Positions 1-10,158 of a stretch of DNA of 50,185 nt are shown piece by piece. Source of the DNA: Candidatus Hydrogenedentota bacterium (lineage in GTDB: Bacteria; Hydrogenedentota; Hydrogenedentia; Hydrogenedentales; JAEUWI01); NCBI GenBank assembly GCA_016182605.1, contig JACPGE010000045.1, forward strand, positions 1 through 50,185, given 5' to 3'. Made by a program: the position numbers and the translations under genes. How positions within the stretch are numbered: position 1 is the first letter of the stretch; every line of letters starts with the position of its first letter. The notes beneath the pieces are model-generated. The model was not told where the DNA came from, did not search any database, and saw only the letters and a program-made list of their open reading frames with translations.

Positions 1-216
1 CGCCCTTCCAGGCACACGTCTTCGGATTGCTCGGACTCAAACCGTAGACACACGTACCCAGTAACCACGCATTTGAAATTTGCCTAAGCGATTGCGCCAG
101 AAGTGGTTAGCCTTAAATTCGCGCTGGAACTTCGGGTTAGACCGTAGCCGTTGATATCCCGGCCAAGGTATTTTGTTGACAAATCCGGGCAAATTTATTT
201 CGCTGAAATTATCCTA

Positions 217-245
217 TTGACAGCACAGTGAACTAAGCCTAAGAT
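217..245 (+). promoter_or_regulatory. sigma70-type promoter for the large secreted protein
   Basis: TTGACA at 217-222 is followed after 17 bases by TAAGAT at 240-245, a full -35 match and four of six bases at -10 with ideal spacing. A second TTGACA at 176-181 lacks a good -10. Transcription would start near 252, giving a leader of about 400 bases before the start codon at 648. Confidence 0.5.
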
Positions 246-480
246 CAGGCACTACCTGCCTGCGATGGATGAGGACGGTACTTGGGGCAAACTCGGAGTG
301 GGGCAATGAGGTGTACCCGCCGTGAGGGGCCCGGCGCGAGTTGTTATCTCGTGGTGATTCAGTGAGGTGTCGCACGAGATCTCGATGGAATCAACGTTGC
401 AAGCGAAGTGCTTGCAGTTCCGTCATTCACTACGCCGCAAGCTGGACAAGGCGCTCACTGGAACCCTGCGTTTTCCGTTC

Positions 481-490
481 GGGGGGGGGG
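481..490 (+). repeat. homopolymeric G10 tract in the 5' leader
   Basis: Ten consecutive G residues lie between the promoter at 217-245 and the start codon at 648. A further run of eight G lies inside the coding region at 797-804. Such tracts are prone to slippage; whether these vary is not visible from one sequence. Confidence 0.6.
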
Positions 491-647
491 CCATGGGAGT
501 ACCGCACTGAGCTTGCCCGGCTGCCGGGCAATTCAGTTTGCAGTTCCTTGACAATGGGCTTCGGAGTGGCGTGGACCTGCCAGGCATGCGCAGGGGTATC
601 CGCTTCGATAATGACGTGGATGGATGACGCGTCGAGGGAGTTGAGTC

Positions 648-3600
648 ATGGTTGTTTCCAGGGCAAATGGGCGTGAACACCTTGGGTTGGGCAGATGGAT
701 GGGCATATCACGGGGGCACAAGATCCGCATTGCGCTATTGGCGGCGGCGCTCGCGTGCCTGGTGGGAACGATTCCGGCCCACGCGCAGATATCGCTGGGG
801 GGGGACATCCACTGGGAAAGTGAGTGGACCGCCCTTGCGCCTTTGGCAGGCTGGGATCCGGACACCTACGACGATGACGAGGACGGTATCCTTGTGTCGT
901 GGGATTTTGCATTGGCGGAGGCCGTCATCACGACGCCGGGCCTTGCAGGCCATACGGACGCGATGGTGGACATGTTCAATGCGAACCTGGCTGCACTTAC
1001 ATCTGAGAATCCGGCGATGGCGGCGGCCTACGGGCATTTGGCGGCATTGCAGATCTGCCGCTATGGGGCCGACAGCATCTCGCCCCTTTCGGAGATGAGT
1101 GATTTGGGCTGGACGCCGACGCCGTTGACAGAGGGCTTATACAGTGAGAATTCCCTTCTTCGGGACAATTCCGATCTGGATTCGGACCTGATTCGGAATG
1201 ATCAGGAGCAGGGCGCCACGGACGCGGCCAGCTATATCGAGGCGTGCACTACGAGCAATCTTCAGACCGAAGGGGATATCCCCTGGGAGGCCGAGTGGGC
1301 GGTCCTTGCCGGCTATTTTTCCCAAGATCCGGATACATGGTCAGTCTCTGGCGACGAGATCCCCGATGCCTGGGTACTTGCCCTTGCCGAGGCAGTGATT
1401 ACGAACCCGGCCATAGTTCAGCATTCGCCGGCCATGCGGACCATGTACAACGCCAACCTGGTGGCCCTGATCGGGGAGAATCCCGGTTATGCGCAGGTCT
1501 ATGGCTATATTGCGGCGCTGGTCATCACCATGGGTGGCTTTGATGACGCCAATGATGTGGCCATGCTGGCCGGGCAGGGATACACGGTCCAGCCCTTGAC
1601 CGAGGGACTTTATCAAAGCAATCCTGTGCTGCATGGCAACTACGATCTGGACGGCGACCTGATTCCCAACAAGGATGAGCAGGGCGCCACGGATGCGGCA
1701 TCGTACATAGAGGTTTGCACGACCAGCAATCTGGCGCTGGAGGGAGACATCCCGTGGGAGGAACAGTGGGAGGCACTCGCGACGGACGCCGGTCTCGATC
1801 CCGACACCGCTGATGTGGATGGCGGCGGCGTCCCGGATCGCTGGGAGTTCAGTCTTGCGGAGGCCATCATTACCAATCCGGCGATCGTTCAACATTCATC
1901 GACACAGCGCGCGCTTTTCAACGCGAACCTTGCCGCCCTTGCCGATGACCATATCGGGTTTGCAATCGACGTGGGCTATCTGGCCGCGCTGCTTATCAGC
2001 ATGGGCGAATTCGATACGGCAGACACCATAGCCCAACTGCCCTTCCTGAGTTATTCGAGTCAGCCGCTCACGGAATCGCTCTATGATTCCGATCCCGCGC
2101 TCGCTCCGGATATCGATCTGGATGGGGACGGTCCGACGAACCATGAAGAGACCGGCGCCACCGACGCCGCCTCCTATGTGGCGGTATGCACGACATCCTC
2201 GATTCCCTACTCGCTGGGTTTGCGCCAGGCCTTGCTTCCGCCTGAATACTATGCGGGAGGCAAGGTGGCGGCCAACGGCATGCTCAATAACGCGGGGACT
2301 GTGGTGGCCTTCTTCGGATCGGTGTTCCCCGGGGACAGCACCATGGATCTCTACCTCGTGGACGTGGATGACCCGTCAAGCTGGCGGGTGCTTGCGGCAG
2401 ATCTCTCGTCCGCGTTTCTTTCCCCGATCTCTTGGAGCCCCGACGACAGCACCATCTACCACCGCAACAAGAAAATCGATGTGGCGACCGGTGCGGTAGA
2501 AAGTTTTATAACCCGCTTCGGGTACAGTCTTCGCGACCCGGTGATGACGGCCCGATCCGAGAACAACTGGATGCTTATCAACCGCGACGTGTCGTATGTC
2601 CTTCCCGATACGTATACAGACTGTGCGTATTCGGCAGAGTTTGAGTCAACAGGAAACTTGGAAGGCTTCTCCAGCACTGGCACCGGGGACACGGTCGCGG
2701 ATGGTTTGTACCAATTTAGCGTGGACACTCCCCAGCCCATCTTCGGCATCGAATCGATTTCGATACCGTCTCCCGTCAATCCCTACGTGGTCATTCGCAT
2801 GGAGATTCCCGACAGCGGCGAATGCAACCTCGTGTTCAAGGATGAATTTGACCAGTATGTATTTCATCCATTTGATGTGGCCACGCCTGGCATGCAGACC
2901 TATGCCCTGCCGATGGGCGGTGTGGCGGGCTGGCCCGCTGTTGTTACGGCGCTCATCTTCCAACTCCCGGGCGGCGAGGCGCTTGACCCGGTAAAGATCG
3001 ATTTCGTGCGTTTGTGTGAGGGACCAGCGGCGCCTGCGCCCGGGATGACCCGGAATCTCATTGCGCTGCCCGTTCTTCCGGATGGCAGCGAGGATTCCGG
3101 CCGCGAGCCGGTTGTGCTCACCCGTTTTGCGGCGGGCGAGTTGGATGGTATGGTGGACCGGCCGGCCATCTCCTCCAATGGCAATGAGATTGTCTTTGTG
3201 GACTTCTCGGAAAACCCCAACCTGTCCGAGCCCGAAGGAGGCGAGATTTACGTGTTGCACAATGTGCACGCGATTCTCGATGCGCCGTTTCTCTCCGGCG
3301 GTCTGTTTTCCACGGAGGCCCCCGCGAGTCTGGCCGATCCGGATATAACGGCTGTTCGTGTAGACGGTGTGCCCGACAACTTTGTGCACACGCCGGCCTT
3401 CTCGGAGGATGGAACCCTGGTCTTCTTCACGGAAGACTGGAACAATGTGTGGAACGGCGAGAACCCGGGGTCGCTTTTTGGCACGAACTTCGATCTCATG
3501 GTGTCCCGCTCGAATGGCACGGGGGGTGTGCACCGTGTGAATGCCACCCACAATCAGGCCATGCTTACCACCAGCCGGGGAGGGACCCGGCTGGTCTATA

Positions 3601-4205
3601 CCGACTGGGCAACGGGCACCTTCAATTTCCGGTTGTACATTACGACCATGAGCGGGCACAACGCGATAACGGGCGATCCGCTTCCCGGCAATGACGTGCT
3701 CGTTACCGCGCCCATTGAATTTGGCGACGGCAGCGGCACGACAATGGAGATCCCGGCTGGCACCACGGTTGATTTCCCGCCGGACGTGCCGCAGCAGATC
3801 ACGATTAAGACGCCGGTCGTTCCCGTTTCGGAGCAGCAGTTGCCGGCCGGGGTGAGCGGAGTGGTTGTGGTGCGGGAGTTTGGCCCGGCGGGCACCCAGT
3901 TCTCGCCGCCGGCAGAGATCACCATTACGTATACGGACGGCGAGGTGGGCGCGCAGGACGAATCGGAGATTGTTCCGTATCTCTTCAACGACGCGACGCA
4001 GATATTCGACATTCCGGTGACGACGATCGTCAGCCGCGACACGGAGAACAACAGCATCACGTTCACGGTGGATCACTTTTCCACTTATGCGCTGGTGGTG
4101 GCCAACGACGCGGGTGTGCCCTGGGGCGGCATACCAGGCCTGTTGTTGTTGGTCTTGGTACTATCCACTCTCGGCGCCTGTGTACTCCACCGGCGCGCGG
4201 AGTGA
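648..4205 (+). CDS. large secreted, C-terminally anchored protein with three internal repeats
   Basis: The 1185-residue product starts with a signal peptide (hydrophobic run about residues 27-42, ending AHA before Gln). It ends with a hydrophobic helix followed by HRRAE, the shape of a sorting or membrane anchor. Residues about 50-515 are three copies of a roughly 155-residue unit, each starting GDI-W-(E/A)-(E/Q)W and containing FALAEAVIT-like and FNANLAAL-like stretches and an EQGATDAASY-like end. The middle (about 525-1010) has short strands resembling TolB/WD40-type propeller blades (SWSPDDS, ISSNGNEIVF, AFSEDGTLVFF). The end (about 1035-1150) resembles a ZU5-like domain. The start at 648 is backed by GAGGGAG seven bases upstream; ATG 699 would also give a signal peptide. 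I do not recognise the family. It is probably displayed on the cell surface. Confidence 0.75.
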   Translation: MVVSRANGREHLGLGRWMGISRGHKIRIALLAAALACLVGTIPAHAQISLGGDIHWESEWTALAPLAGWDPDTYDDDEDGILVSWDFALAEAVITTPGLAGHTDAMVDMFNANLAALTSENPAMAAAYGHLAALQICRYGADSISPLSEMSDLGWTPTPLTEGLYSENSLLRDNSDLDSDLIRNDQEQGATDAASYIEACTTSNLQTEGDIPWEAEWAVLAGYFSQDPDTWSVSGDEIPDAWVLALAEAVITNPAIVQHSPAMRTMYNANLVALIGENPGYAQVYGYIAALVITMGGFDDANDVAMLAGQGYTVQPLTEGLYQSNPVLHGNYDLDGDLIPNKDEQGATDAASYIEVCTTSNLALEGDIPWEEQWEALATDAGLDPDTADVDGGGVPDRWEFSLAEAIITNPAIVQHSSTQRALFNANLAALADDHIGFAIDVGYLAALLISMGEFDTADTIAQLPFLSYSSQPLTESLYDSDPALAPDIDLDGDGPTNHEETGATDAASYVAVCTTSSIPYSLGLRQALLPPEYYAGGKVAANGMLNNAGTVVAFFGSVFPGDSTMDLYLVDVDDPSSWRVLAADLSSAFLSPISWSPDDSTIYHRNKKIDVATGAVESFITRFGYSLRDPVMTARSENNWMLINRDVSYVLPDTYTDCAYSAEFESTGNLEGFSSTGTGDTVADGLYQFSVDTPQPIFGIESISIPSPVNPYVVIRMEIPDSGECNLVFKDEFDQYVFHPFDVATPGMQTYALPMGGVAGWPAVVTALIFQLPGGEALDPVKIDFVRLCEGPAAPAPGMTRNLIALPVLPDGSEDSGREPVVLTRFAAGELDGMVDRPAISSNGNEIVFVDFSENPNLSEPEGGEIYVLHNVHAILDAPFLSGGLFSTEAPASLADPDITAVRVDGVPDNFVHTPAFSEDGTLVFFTEDWNNVWNGENPGSLFGTNFDLMVSRSNGTGGVHRVNATHNQAMLTTSRGGTRLVYTDWATGTFNFRLYITTMSGHNAITGDPLPGNDVLVTAPIEFGDGSGTTMEIPAGTTVDFPPDVPQQITIKTPVVPVSEQQLPAGVSGVVVVREFGPAGTQFSPPAEITITYTDGEVGAQDESEIVPYLFNDATQIFDIPVTTIVSRDTENNSITFTVDHFSTYALVVANDAGVPWGGIPGLLLLVLVLSTLGACVLHRRAE

Positions 4206-4225
4206 GTTTGCGAGTGCAGTGAGGC

Positions 4226-4262
4226 ATAAAAAGGGGCCGGGCGCTTTAAGGCGCCCGGCCCC
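4226..4262 (-). terminator. intrinsic terminator of the pseudopilin gene
   Basis: A perfect 12-base stem (4233-4244 with 4251-4262) surrounds a six-base loop. On the minus strand it is followed by a run of five T. On the plus strand there is no T-run, so it mainly serves the gene ending at 4285, though it also sits just after the gene ending at 4205. Confidence 0.8.
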
Positions 4263-4284
4263 GCATTACTTCCGGAGGCGGTGA

Positions 4285-5268
4285 CTACAGCACGAAGAAG
4301 TAGGTGAGGTCCGCGTTCAGACCATTGGCCGGGAACGTGCCGTTTTCTTCATACTTGTTGAAGGTCACATGCCCATCCATGTACAGGGTGTTCGTGCCGC
4401 CGGGGATGTGGTTGAACGAGGCCCCGCCAGCATTCACGCCCGAACTGATCACGTCGTACATGACCACCACTTCGGACTGCGCTTTGGCCGAACCCGAAGG
4501 ATTGTTGATGTCCGTAATCAGGAAGCGCTCGATCCCTTCGCGCAATCGGTACACCGTGTCGCTGTTCGAATTGCCGAATCCGGATCCGAAGGCACTGAGA
4601 TCGATGTCGCTGTCCAGTGCGCCACGGGCCACGGCAGCAGCGGCCGGGGCCAGTTCCGAAGTGCCCACGGCACCCGCTGCGTTCAGTGTGGCGAGCGCGT
4701 AGAACAACTGCGTCGGCACCGTAAGATTGTGCCCGTCTACGGTTTGAGGCAGGGAGGCATCGCCAAAATCCGCCTTGTCGACAACCCAGCCCTGATAGAT
4801 ATAGCTGTCACCCAGGCCGTCCGCATAACCGGCATAGGGGCAGGGCGAGCTGTCCACGTCCGAAACCTGGTTGATGATCTCCAGATGGCCTTCCAGACCT
4901 TCTGCTTTGTCGGCGTCTGAGGGGCACTGGAATACGCCCCAGTCGGTCGCGTAGTCGGGGTAAATGGCGATGTAATTCGGGGTGACGTCCACGTCGTCCT
5001 GCATGTTGCAGCCCGGCACCTCGCCTCCGGCCACGCCATCCGTGTAGTAGGGCGCGATTCCCTGGATCGGCGGGAACTTTTCTCCCTTGGCTTCTCCGGA
5101 ATACATCTTTAAGATGATGCCGATCTGTTTCAGATTGTTCTGGCAGCTCGCGCGGCGGGCGGCTTCGCGGGCGCGGGCCAGCGCGGGCAGGAGGATGGCG
5201 GCCAGGATGCCGATGATGGCAATGACCACCAACAATTCAATGAGCGTAAAACCTGTTCTCTTTCGCAT
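4285..5268 (-). CDS. prepilin-type protein with N-terminal methylation motif and H-X-DG domain
   Basis: The N-terminus is a class III signal: MRKRTG then [19 protein letters not shown], with cleavage expected between Gly6 and Phe7 and Glu at mature position 5. It continues with the [22 protein letters not shown] stretch typical of the abundant type II/IV pseudopilins of Planctomycetes, Lentisphaerae and relatives. Near the C-terminus, [15 protein letters not shown] is the processing-associated H-X(9-10)-DG motif. At 327 residues the length is normal for the group. AGGGA lies seven bases before the ATG. The protein would sit in the inner membrane and be matured by prepilin peptidase. It is monocistronic, with its own terminator. 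The exact role (secretion or surface fibre) cannot be told. Confidence 0.85.
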   Translation of the reverse strand: MRKRTGFTLIELLVVIAIIGILAAILLPALARAREAARRASCQNNLKQIGIILKMYSGEAKGEKFPPIQGIAPYYTDGVAGGEVPGCNMQDDVDVTPNYIAIYPDYATDWGVFQCPSDADKAEGLEGHLEIINQVSDVDSSPCPYAGYADGLGDSYIYQGWVVDKADFGDASLPQTVDGHNLTVPTQLFYALATLNAAGAVGTSELAPAAAAVARGALDSDIDLSAFGSGFGNSNSDTVYRLREGIERFLITDINNPSGSAKAQSEVVVMYDVISSGVNAGGASFNHIPGGTNTLYMDGHVTFNKYEENGTFPANGLNADLTYFFVL

Positions 5269-5503
5269 AATGGGTCCCTTTGTTTTATTGCGGGGGGGCG
5301 GTTATTATTGCGGTGCGGCGACGGCCGATGAACGGCATCGGGCCTGCCGAACCAGCATGGACCTGGAAAATAGCATGGGCACATTACGATCATGTGCCCA
5401 CTCTGTAAAATGCCGGTTAGCCGGATCTAAAATCCCCCCAACTCAAGTTCACTGTATCAGTCTTTCGGGATTTTTACAATAGGATTGTGGAACCATATAC
5501 CCC

Positions 5504-8329
5504 ATGATAAGCGCAGCAATTTTCGCACTCTGCCTCTTGGCCGCCGTGCCCGCCCCACAGGAAATAACCCAATCCGGGAAGAAGGGGTATCTCTTCCGGC
5601 CCGATACCGCCATCGTCGTGGGTCAGGAAGATCTGGAAGCCGCGCGAACCTGGATGGGGCCTCTGGAGGCCGAACTGACCTGGAAACCGGCGCTGGTTCC
5701 GTTCACCGGAGAGCGCGTAAAGCCGGCGGCGGTGTACTTGGTCACGGCAGCCGGCATCGAGTCGAAGGGCAAGCGCTGGCTGAAAGGCACGGCCAAGGAA
5801 CTGGAGAAGCTGCCCGCGGAGGCATTCCTGCTCACGAGCGCGGGCAATGGCGTGATTATTGCCGGCAAGACCGCGGCGGGATGTCTCTACGGACTGCATT
5901 TGCTCACCGATCTTGTGCGCCAGCATGGTCTTCAGCTTCCTGCGCTCGTGGTGCGGGACTGGCCGGACGTTGCCGTGCGCGGCAGGCATGTGGAAGGGCT
6001 CCTCCCCGCCAGCGCGCTGGCGCACCTCGCCGTAGAACGGGTCAACTGCCTGATCGTGGAGAGCAGCGATTTTCTTCAGTTCGATCCCGGCGACGGCGAG
6101 CGTTGGGCCCGCTTTTTTCAGGAGGCGCGCGCATTTGGCATGGAACCCATTCCCCTGATCCCGTTCTTTCACGCCGCGGGACCGCTGCTTGACGTGCTGC
6201 CCGAAGCGGGGGAGGGGCGCTACGTGGAGGAGATGGTGCGGCTTGCGGGGAGCGGCTGGTCCGCCCTGGCGAACCCGAACGTGATAGAACTGGAAGAGTC
6301 GCCGGTGAGCGTACAGATCTCTGGCGTACCCTGCCGGGAGAAAGTAGACTTTGAACTGGCGCGGCAAGCCTTGGAGGGTCCGCGCCAGCAGGTGCTTCAG
6401 CCGTGGAAAATTCGCCGGGTTCCGGGGGGAAAGATTCCCGATGGCGCGACGGTGACCGTGCAATATTCCTGGCTGCCGCCGGACAGCCAGAGCGTGTGCC
6501 CCAATTCAGGCGCCTTTGTGCGCGGGTTCAAGAGGGCCTGGGAACAGTGGACGGCCCTGATCGAGCCCAAGGCGGTGCATGTGGGGATGGACCGCTTTGC
6601 GCGGTTGCAGGAAGACCAACGGTGTCTGCGCTTCGCCGCCCGAAACGATGCGCCGGAGCCGCGCGCGCTGCAGGCCCTGGCGGAGATTTTCCGGGATGTG
6701 GATCGCGATCTGGAGATCCTGGCCTGGGTGGATGGTGGCGCCAGCGCTTCGGATCTGCCCAACGTGCGCGCGATCGAGATGCTTCATGCGGCGGAGCAGC
6801 CCCATGCATCGCGGCTGGTGCGCTACGATGGCCCGCCCGAACGAAGCTGGCCCCTGCTGCAGCACCTTCATGATCGCGCGGGCAGCGGGATTATCGTTTC
6901 CGGCGGCGATGTGCAGGCCGAGGACGGACTTTCCGTACCCGCGATGGCGTGGAACCTGAATGGGACACGCGATCCCTGGGTGCGAGGGCTGAACGCGGCA
7001 TTCGGTACGTTCCTGGACCGGCCGGATTTCGAGCAGCGCCTGGACGGCCTTGTGCGCTTCCTCAACGAACGCGTGGTACGCGGCGAATCCCCGGCAGCGC
7101 TCCGGGCGCAGGGGGAATCGGCGTTCCTGGCTTATGATGCGGAAACGGCCAACATCGATCTCGACGAAATCCAGCAGACGCGCGCGTTGCTTGGCCAGCT
7201 CACAGCGTACCTTGAACTGGAGTACGCCTGCTTTCAACAGCCCGGCGATACGCAATTGCGGCGCTTTGTGCCACTGGTGGAGGCCCAGGCCAAACTCGAT
7301 CCGGAGCTGGATGCGGCGCGTTTGACGCAAATACTGTCCGGCATTCGCGATCAAGGGATCGTGCCTCCGTCGCACATGGTGTTTCGGCGTGCCCTGCGCT
7401 ACTATCGCCCGGGGATGCATGCGGAAGGCGGAGTGCCGCTCCGGGTGCCCGTATCGCCGCAGTATGGAGATCAAGGCAACGCGGCTACCGCCCTGATCGA
7501 TCTTGGTGGACCCGTGGGGCCCATTTTCCGGATCGATTGCGAGACCGGGCAGGCCGAAGCGATCGAGATCATGGGTGGCGGCTCTCCTGCATCGCTTACA
7601 CCGTGGAAGCAAGCCGATCGCGCCGGGGCCGAAGCGCGCGGGCCCCTGGTTTTCGATCCGCCCCAACAGGCGGGCGCGCTGCAACTCACGGTGCGATCGC
7701 AGACCGAGGCCCCGGTATTGCGCGGCGTGGAGGTTTTTGCGATGAAGCAGGACCCCGCGGCGGTGTGTTCCGTGCTGCGGCGCATTGCCCCGTCGGGCGC
7801 GCCGGGCAGCCAGTTTGAATGGCCGCGGGAACCCAACATGCTGGGTTTGGTCGACTTGGCCACGGGCGAATTTGCCGAAGGCGCGGTATGGGCGTGGATA
7901 GGGCGCGATCGCGATCGTCTGCTTCTTCGCGTGCGCGTGCACGAGCCGCGTCCTCATGCAATGGCGGCCGCCACGAAAGACTTCGATCGGCCGCTCTGGA
8001 ACGAAGAGGCGCTCGAACTCCGGATCCGCAGTGTGAACGGGGACGCATACCGCTTTCTGGTGAATCCGTTGAGTGCCCGTGCGGACAGCCGCCGGAATGA
8101 CACGGCCTGGAATGGCGAATGGCGCGCGACGGCGGAGCAACATAGCAACGGCTGGACGGCGCTTTTCGAGGTGCCGTTCAAGACGATTGGCCCCAACCCG
8201 CAGCTTGAGACGGCACTGGAACTGAACCTGATCCATTTCCGGCACAACCTGCAGTCCAGCGTGAGCGCGTGGGCCGTCACAGAATACAGGCCCGGCGCCA
8301 GCGCGGGGTGGGGCCGCGTCTCGTTTTGA
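5504..8329 (+). CDS. secreted GH20-like protein with C-terminal carbohydrate-binding domain
   Basis: The 941-residue product has a signal peptide (residues 1-18). Residues about 25-155 look like the GH20b domain that precedes beta-hexosaminidase barrels (a VIIAGKTAAGCLYGLHLLTDL-type stretch), followed by VRDWPDVAVRGRHVEG, equivalent to the start of a GH20 barrel. At the place where GH20 enzymes carry the catalytic Asp-Glu pair (HxGxDE) the sequence reads HVGMDRF, so the acid Glu is replaced by Arg. Residues about 770-941 (AVWAWIGRDRDRLLLRVRV, WNEEALELRI, YRFLVNP, NGWTALFEVPF) resemble family 9-type carbohydrate-binding modules. The protein probably binds glycans, and hydrolysis is doubtful. 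No clear Shine-Dalgarno precedes the ATG. The gene ends one base from the convergent CoA-transferase gene. Confidence 0.65.
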   Translation: MISAAIFALCLLAAVPAPQEITQSGKKGYLFRPDTAIVVGQEDLEAARTWMGPLEAELTWKPALVPFTGERVKPAAVYLVTAAGIESKGKRWLKGTAKELEKLPAEAFLLTSAGNGVIIAGKTAAGCLYGLHLLTDLVRQHGLQLPALVVRDWPDVAVRGRHVEGLLPASALAHLAVERVNCLIVESSDFLQFDPGDGERWARFFQEARAFGMEPIPLIPFFHAAGPLLDVLPEAGEGRYVEEMVRLAGSGWSALANPNVIELEESPVSVQISGVPCREKVDFELARQALEGPRQQVLQPWKIRRVPGGKIPDGATVTVQYSWLPPDSQSVCPNSGAFVRGFKRAWEQWTALIEPKAVHVGMDRFARLQEDQRCLRFAARNDAPEPRALQALAEIFRDVDRDLEILAWVDGGASASDLPNVRAIEMLHAAEQPHASRLVRYDGPPERSWPLLQHLHDRAGSGIIVSGGDVQAEDGLSVPAMAWNLNGTRDPWVRGLNAAFGTFLDRPDFEQRLDGLVRFLNERVVRGESPAALRAQGESAFLAYDAETANIDLDEIQQTRALLGQLTAYLELEYACFQQPGDTQLRRFVPLVEAQAKLDPELDAARLTQILSGIRDQGIVPPSHMVFRRALRYYRPGMHAEGGVPLRVPVSPQYGDQGNAATALIDLGGPVGPIFRIDCETGQAEAIEIMGGGSPASLTPWKQADRAGAEARGPLVFDPPQQAGALQLTVRSQTEAPVLRGVEVFAMKQDPAAVCSVLRRIAPSGAPGSQFEWPREPNMLGLVDLATGEFAEGAVWAWIGRDRDRLLLRVRVHEPRPHAMAAATKDFDRPLWNEEALELRIRSVNGDAYRFLVNPLSARADSRRNDTAWNGEWRATAEQHSNGWTALFEVPFKTIGPNPQLETALELNLIHFRHNLQSSVSAWAVTEYRPGASAGWGRVSF

Positions 8330-8330
8330 A

Positions 8331-10040
8331 TCAGGCGCGCGGGCTACGCTTCGCGAATTCCAATGTGAAGTTTACGCCGCTGATGATCTCCGGCGAAACC
8401 ACCTGAAGCGAATCCGCGATGTGGAGCTTCATGGGGATCGCGTCGAGGATGTCTTTCCGCACGTCGATGCCCGGCATGATGTGGGTCATTTCCATGCCGC
8501 GCGGGGTAAGCCGGAACGCGCCCACATGGCTGATGTAAAAGACTTCCTGGCCGCGCTTCACGGCCTCTTTGCCGGAGAAGGTGATCTCATCCACCTTGTC
8601 CGTGAATTTGAGCGCCCCTGCTTTCTCGATGTGCGCGCGGCCATTCTCGAAGAGGATGCTGCCTTTCGCCATCCAGGAGCTGCAGAAATAGACCTGCCGC
8701 GCGCTTTGCGTGAGGTCGATGAAGCCCCCCGGCCCCACGTAATTGTTGGGGCCCTCGCCACGCTTGGAGACGTTCACATTGCCGTCGCTGTCTGCCTGCA
8801 ATACGCCGAGGATGACCGAATCGAGCCGCTTGTAAATACGGCGAAAGGCCTCTGAAGAAGGCACGATCTCATCGGGATTGACGGAGGCGCCGAAGAAGAT
8901 TCCGGGCGCGGCCACGCCACCAAACACGCCGCTCTCGTTGATCATGGTCAACTGCGCCATGAGTCCGCTCTCGTAGAGCAGGCGGGAGACCACTTCGGGC
9001 AGGCCCACGCCGATATCCACGGAATCGCCGGGATGCGCGTGCTCTGCGAAGATTGTGGCCGCAAGCCGTGCCAGTACGTCGTCCGCCTGGCAGCGCATCG
9101 GTGTAATGCCCAGCATATCGTTGATGCGGCGGACGCGTCCCAACGCCACATCGGTGTCTTCCTGGCTCTCCAGGGTGAAGGCCGGAAAATTGTTCTCGTG
9201 GGTGAAGGTGGCCGACTGGGTGGTGTCCGGGTGGTAGATGATATGGTCCACATCTTCGGCGGGAATAAAGATATCGCCGTAGCCGGGCTCCACGAGCAGG
9301 CCCACGTTGGCAATAGTGATGCCGCCATTGTTCCTTGCCGCCCGCACCAGATCCTGGGCTTCGCCCACCATGGAACTGCCGCGGGAATAGAGGTTGCCCG
9401 CGCGATCCGCCGCGGGCAGATTGAAAATGGCCACGTCAAACTTCGGGCAGGAGTAGCGGAACTGATTCTCCTCCAGCGCGACGTACTGTGGATAGTGGGC
9501 GCCGTTGACGGGCGTGCCGCGGCCCACGCGCGGATCCATGAAGGTGCCCACGCCGATCGTATTCACCACGGAATCCTGGCCCTGCGCCAGCGCGTGCACC
9601 AAATGGCTGAAGGTGCCCTGCGGAATGCATTGCAGTTCCAGCTTGCCCTCCGCCGCCAGGGACTTGATCGCCCGGAATGTCTCCAGATGCCCGGAGAAGA
9701 AGCGGGTCACCAAACCCTCCACCCCGAGATCGTCGATGGTGCCCGGCAGTTTCCCCCGTCCTCCGCAGCCTCCCGTGACGATAACGGTGAGGTTGCGCGG
9801 ATGGCCGGTTTCCTCGAAGACACGCCGAATGGCCATATAGACAAGGCCGCTCTGCTGATTGCTGCCCAGGGCCGTGCAGCCCACTACCGCGCCATCGGGA
9901 ATCAGTGTGACCGCATCGCGCAGGCCGATAAATTTTGGGTTCGCGGGGTCCGTAAACGAAAAATCCAGATCTGGATTCACTAGCCGTTGAAGCCAGGCCC
10001 CCACGTGCGCCTGCACACCTTCCATACTGTCGAGATCCAT
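8331..10040 (-). CDS. acyl-CoA:acetate/propionate CoA-transferase (family I)
   Basis: The 569-residue protein carries both the alpha-type half (TALGSNQQSG, VIVTGGCGGRGK, GVGTFMDPRVGRGTP) and the beta-type half of family I CoA-transferases in one chain, as in propionate CoA-transferase and YdiF. The catalytic glutamate lies in INESGVFGG. YVGPGGFIDLTQSA and the FSGKEAVKRGQEVFYISHVG region are also typical. It moves CoA between short-chain acyl-CoA and free acids in the cytoplasm. I place the start at ATG 10040 because GGAAGGAG sits seven bases upstream; an ATG at 10088 in the same frame lacks such a site. Acetoacetate or propionate specificity cannot be decided from sequence. Confidence 0.85.
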   Translation of the reverse strand: MDLDSMEGVQAHVGAWLQRLVNPDLDFSFTDPANPKFIGLRDAVTLIPDGAVVGCTALGSNQQSGLVYMAIRRVFEETGHPRNLTVIVTGGCGGRGKLPGTIDDLGVEGLVTRFFSGHLETFRAIKSLAAEGKLELQCIPQGTFSHLVHALAQGQDSVVNTIGVGTFMDPRVGRGTPVNGAHYPQYVALEENQFRYSCPKFDVAIFNLPAADRAGNLYSRGSSMVGEAQDLVRAARNNGGITIANVGLLVEPGYGDIFIPAEDVDHIIYHPDTTQSATFTHENNFPAFTLESQEDTDVALGRVRRINDMLGITPMRCQADDVLARLAATIFAEHAHPGDSVDIGVGLPEVVSRLLYESGLMAQLTMINESGVFGGVAAPGIFFGASVNPDEIVPSSEAFRRIYKRLDSVILGVLQADSDGNVNVSKRGEGPNNYVGPGGFIDLTQSARQVYFCSSWMAKGSILFENGRAHIEKAGALKFTDKVDEITFSGKEAVKRGQEVFYISHVGAFRLTPRGMEMTHIMPGIDVRKDILDAIPMKLHIADSLQVVSPEIISGVNFTLEFAKRSPRA

Positions 10041-10158
10041 CGTGGCACTCCTTCCACCCGCAGAGAAACAACACATCACTCGGGCCACAGTGTAGCAAAA
10101 CGGGAGCGCCGATTTGGAGTTGGCCCTTGGGCGGAAATGACGGGGAAGCGATAGTGGA

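Larger units (their letters stand above)
1..647. other. gene-free region upstream of the large secreted protein
   Basis: I see no convincing gene here. The short open frames on both strands have no good ribosome site and read as low-complexity Arg/Ser/Pro translations. The stretch holds one good promoter (217-245), then about 400 bases that would be an unusually long untranslated leader for the gene at 648, including a run of ten G at 481-490. I could not match the leader to a known riboswitch by eye. Confidence 0.5.

Noticed and set aside
2646-8245. Long minus-strand frames of 476 and 579 residues opposite the secreted protein and the GH20-like gene
   Set aside because: Arg/His-rich composition without motifs, no ribosome sites, and antisense to well-supported genes.
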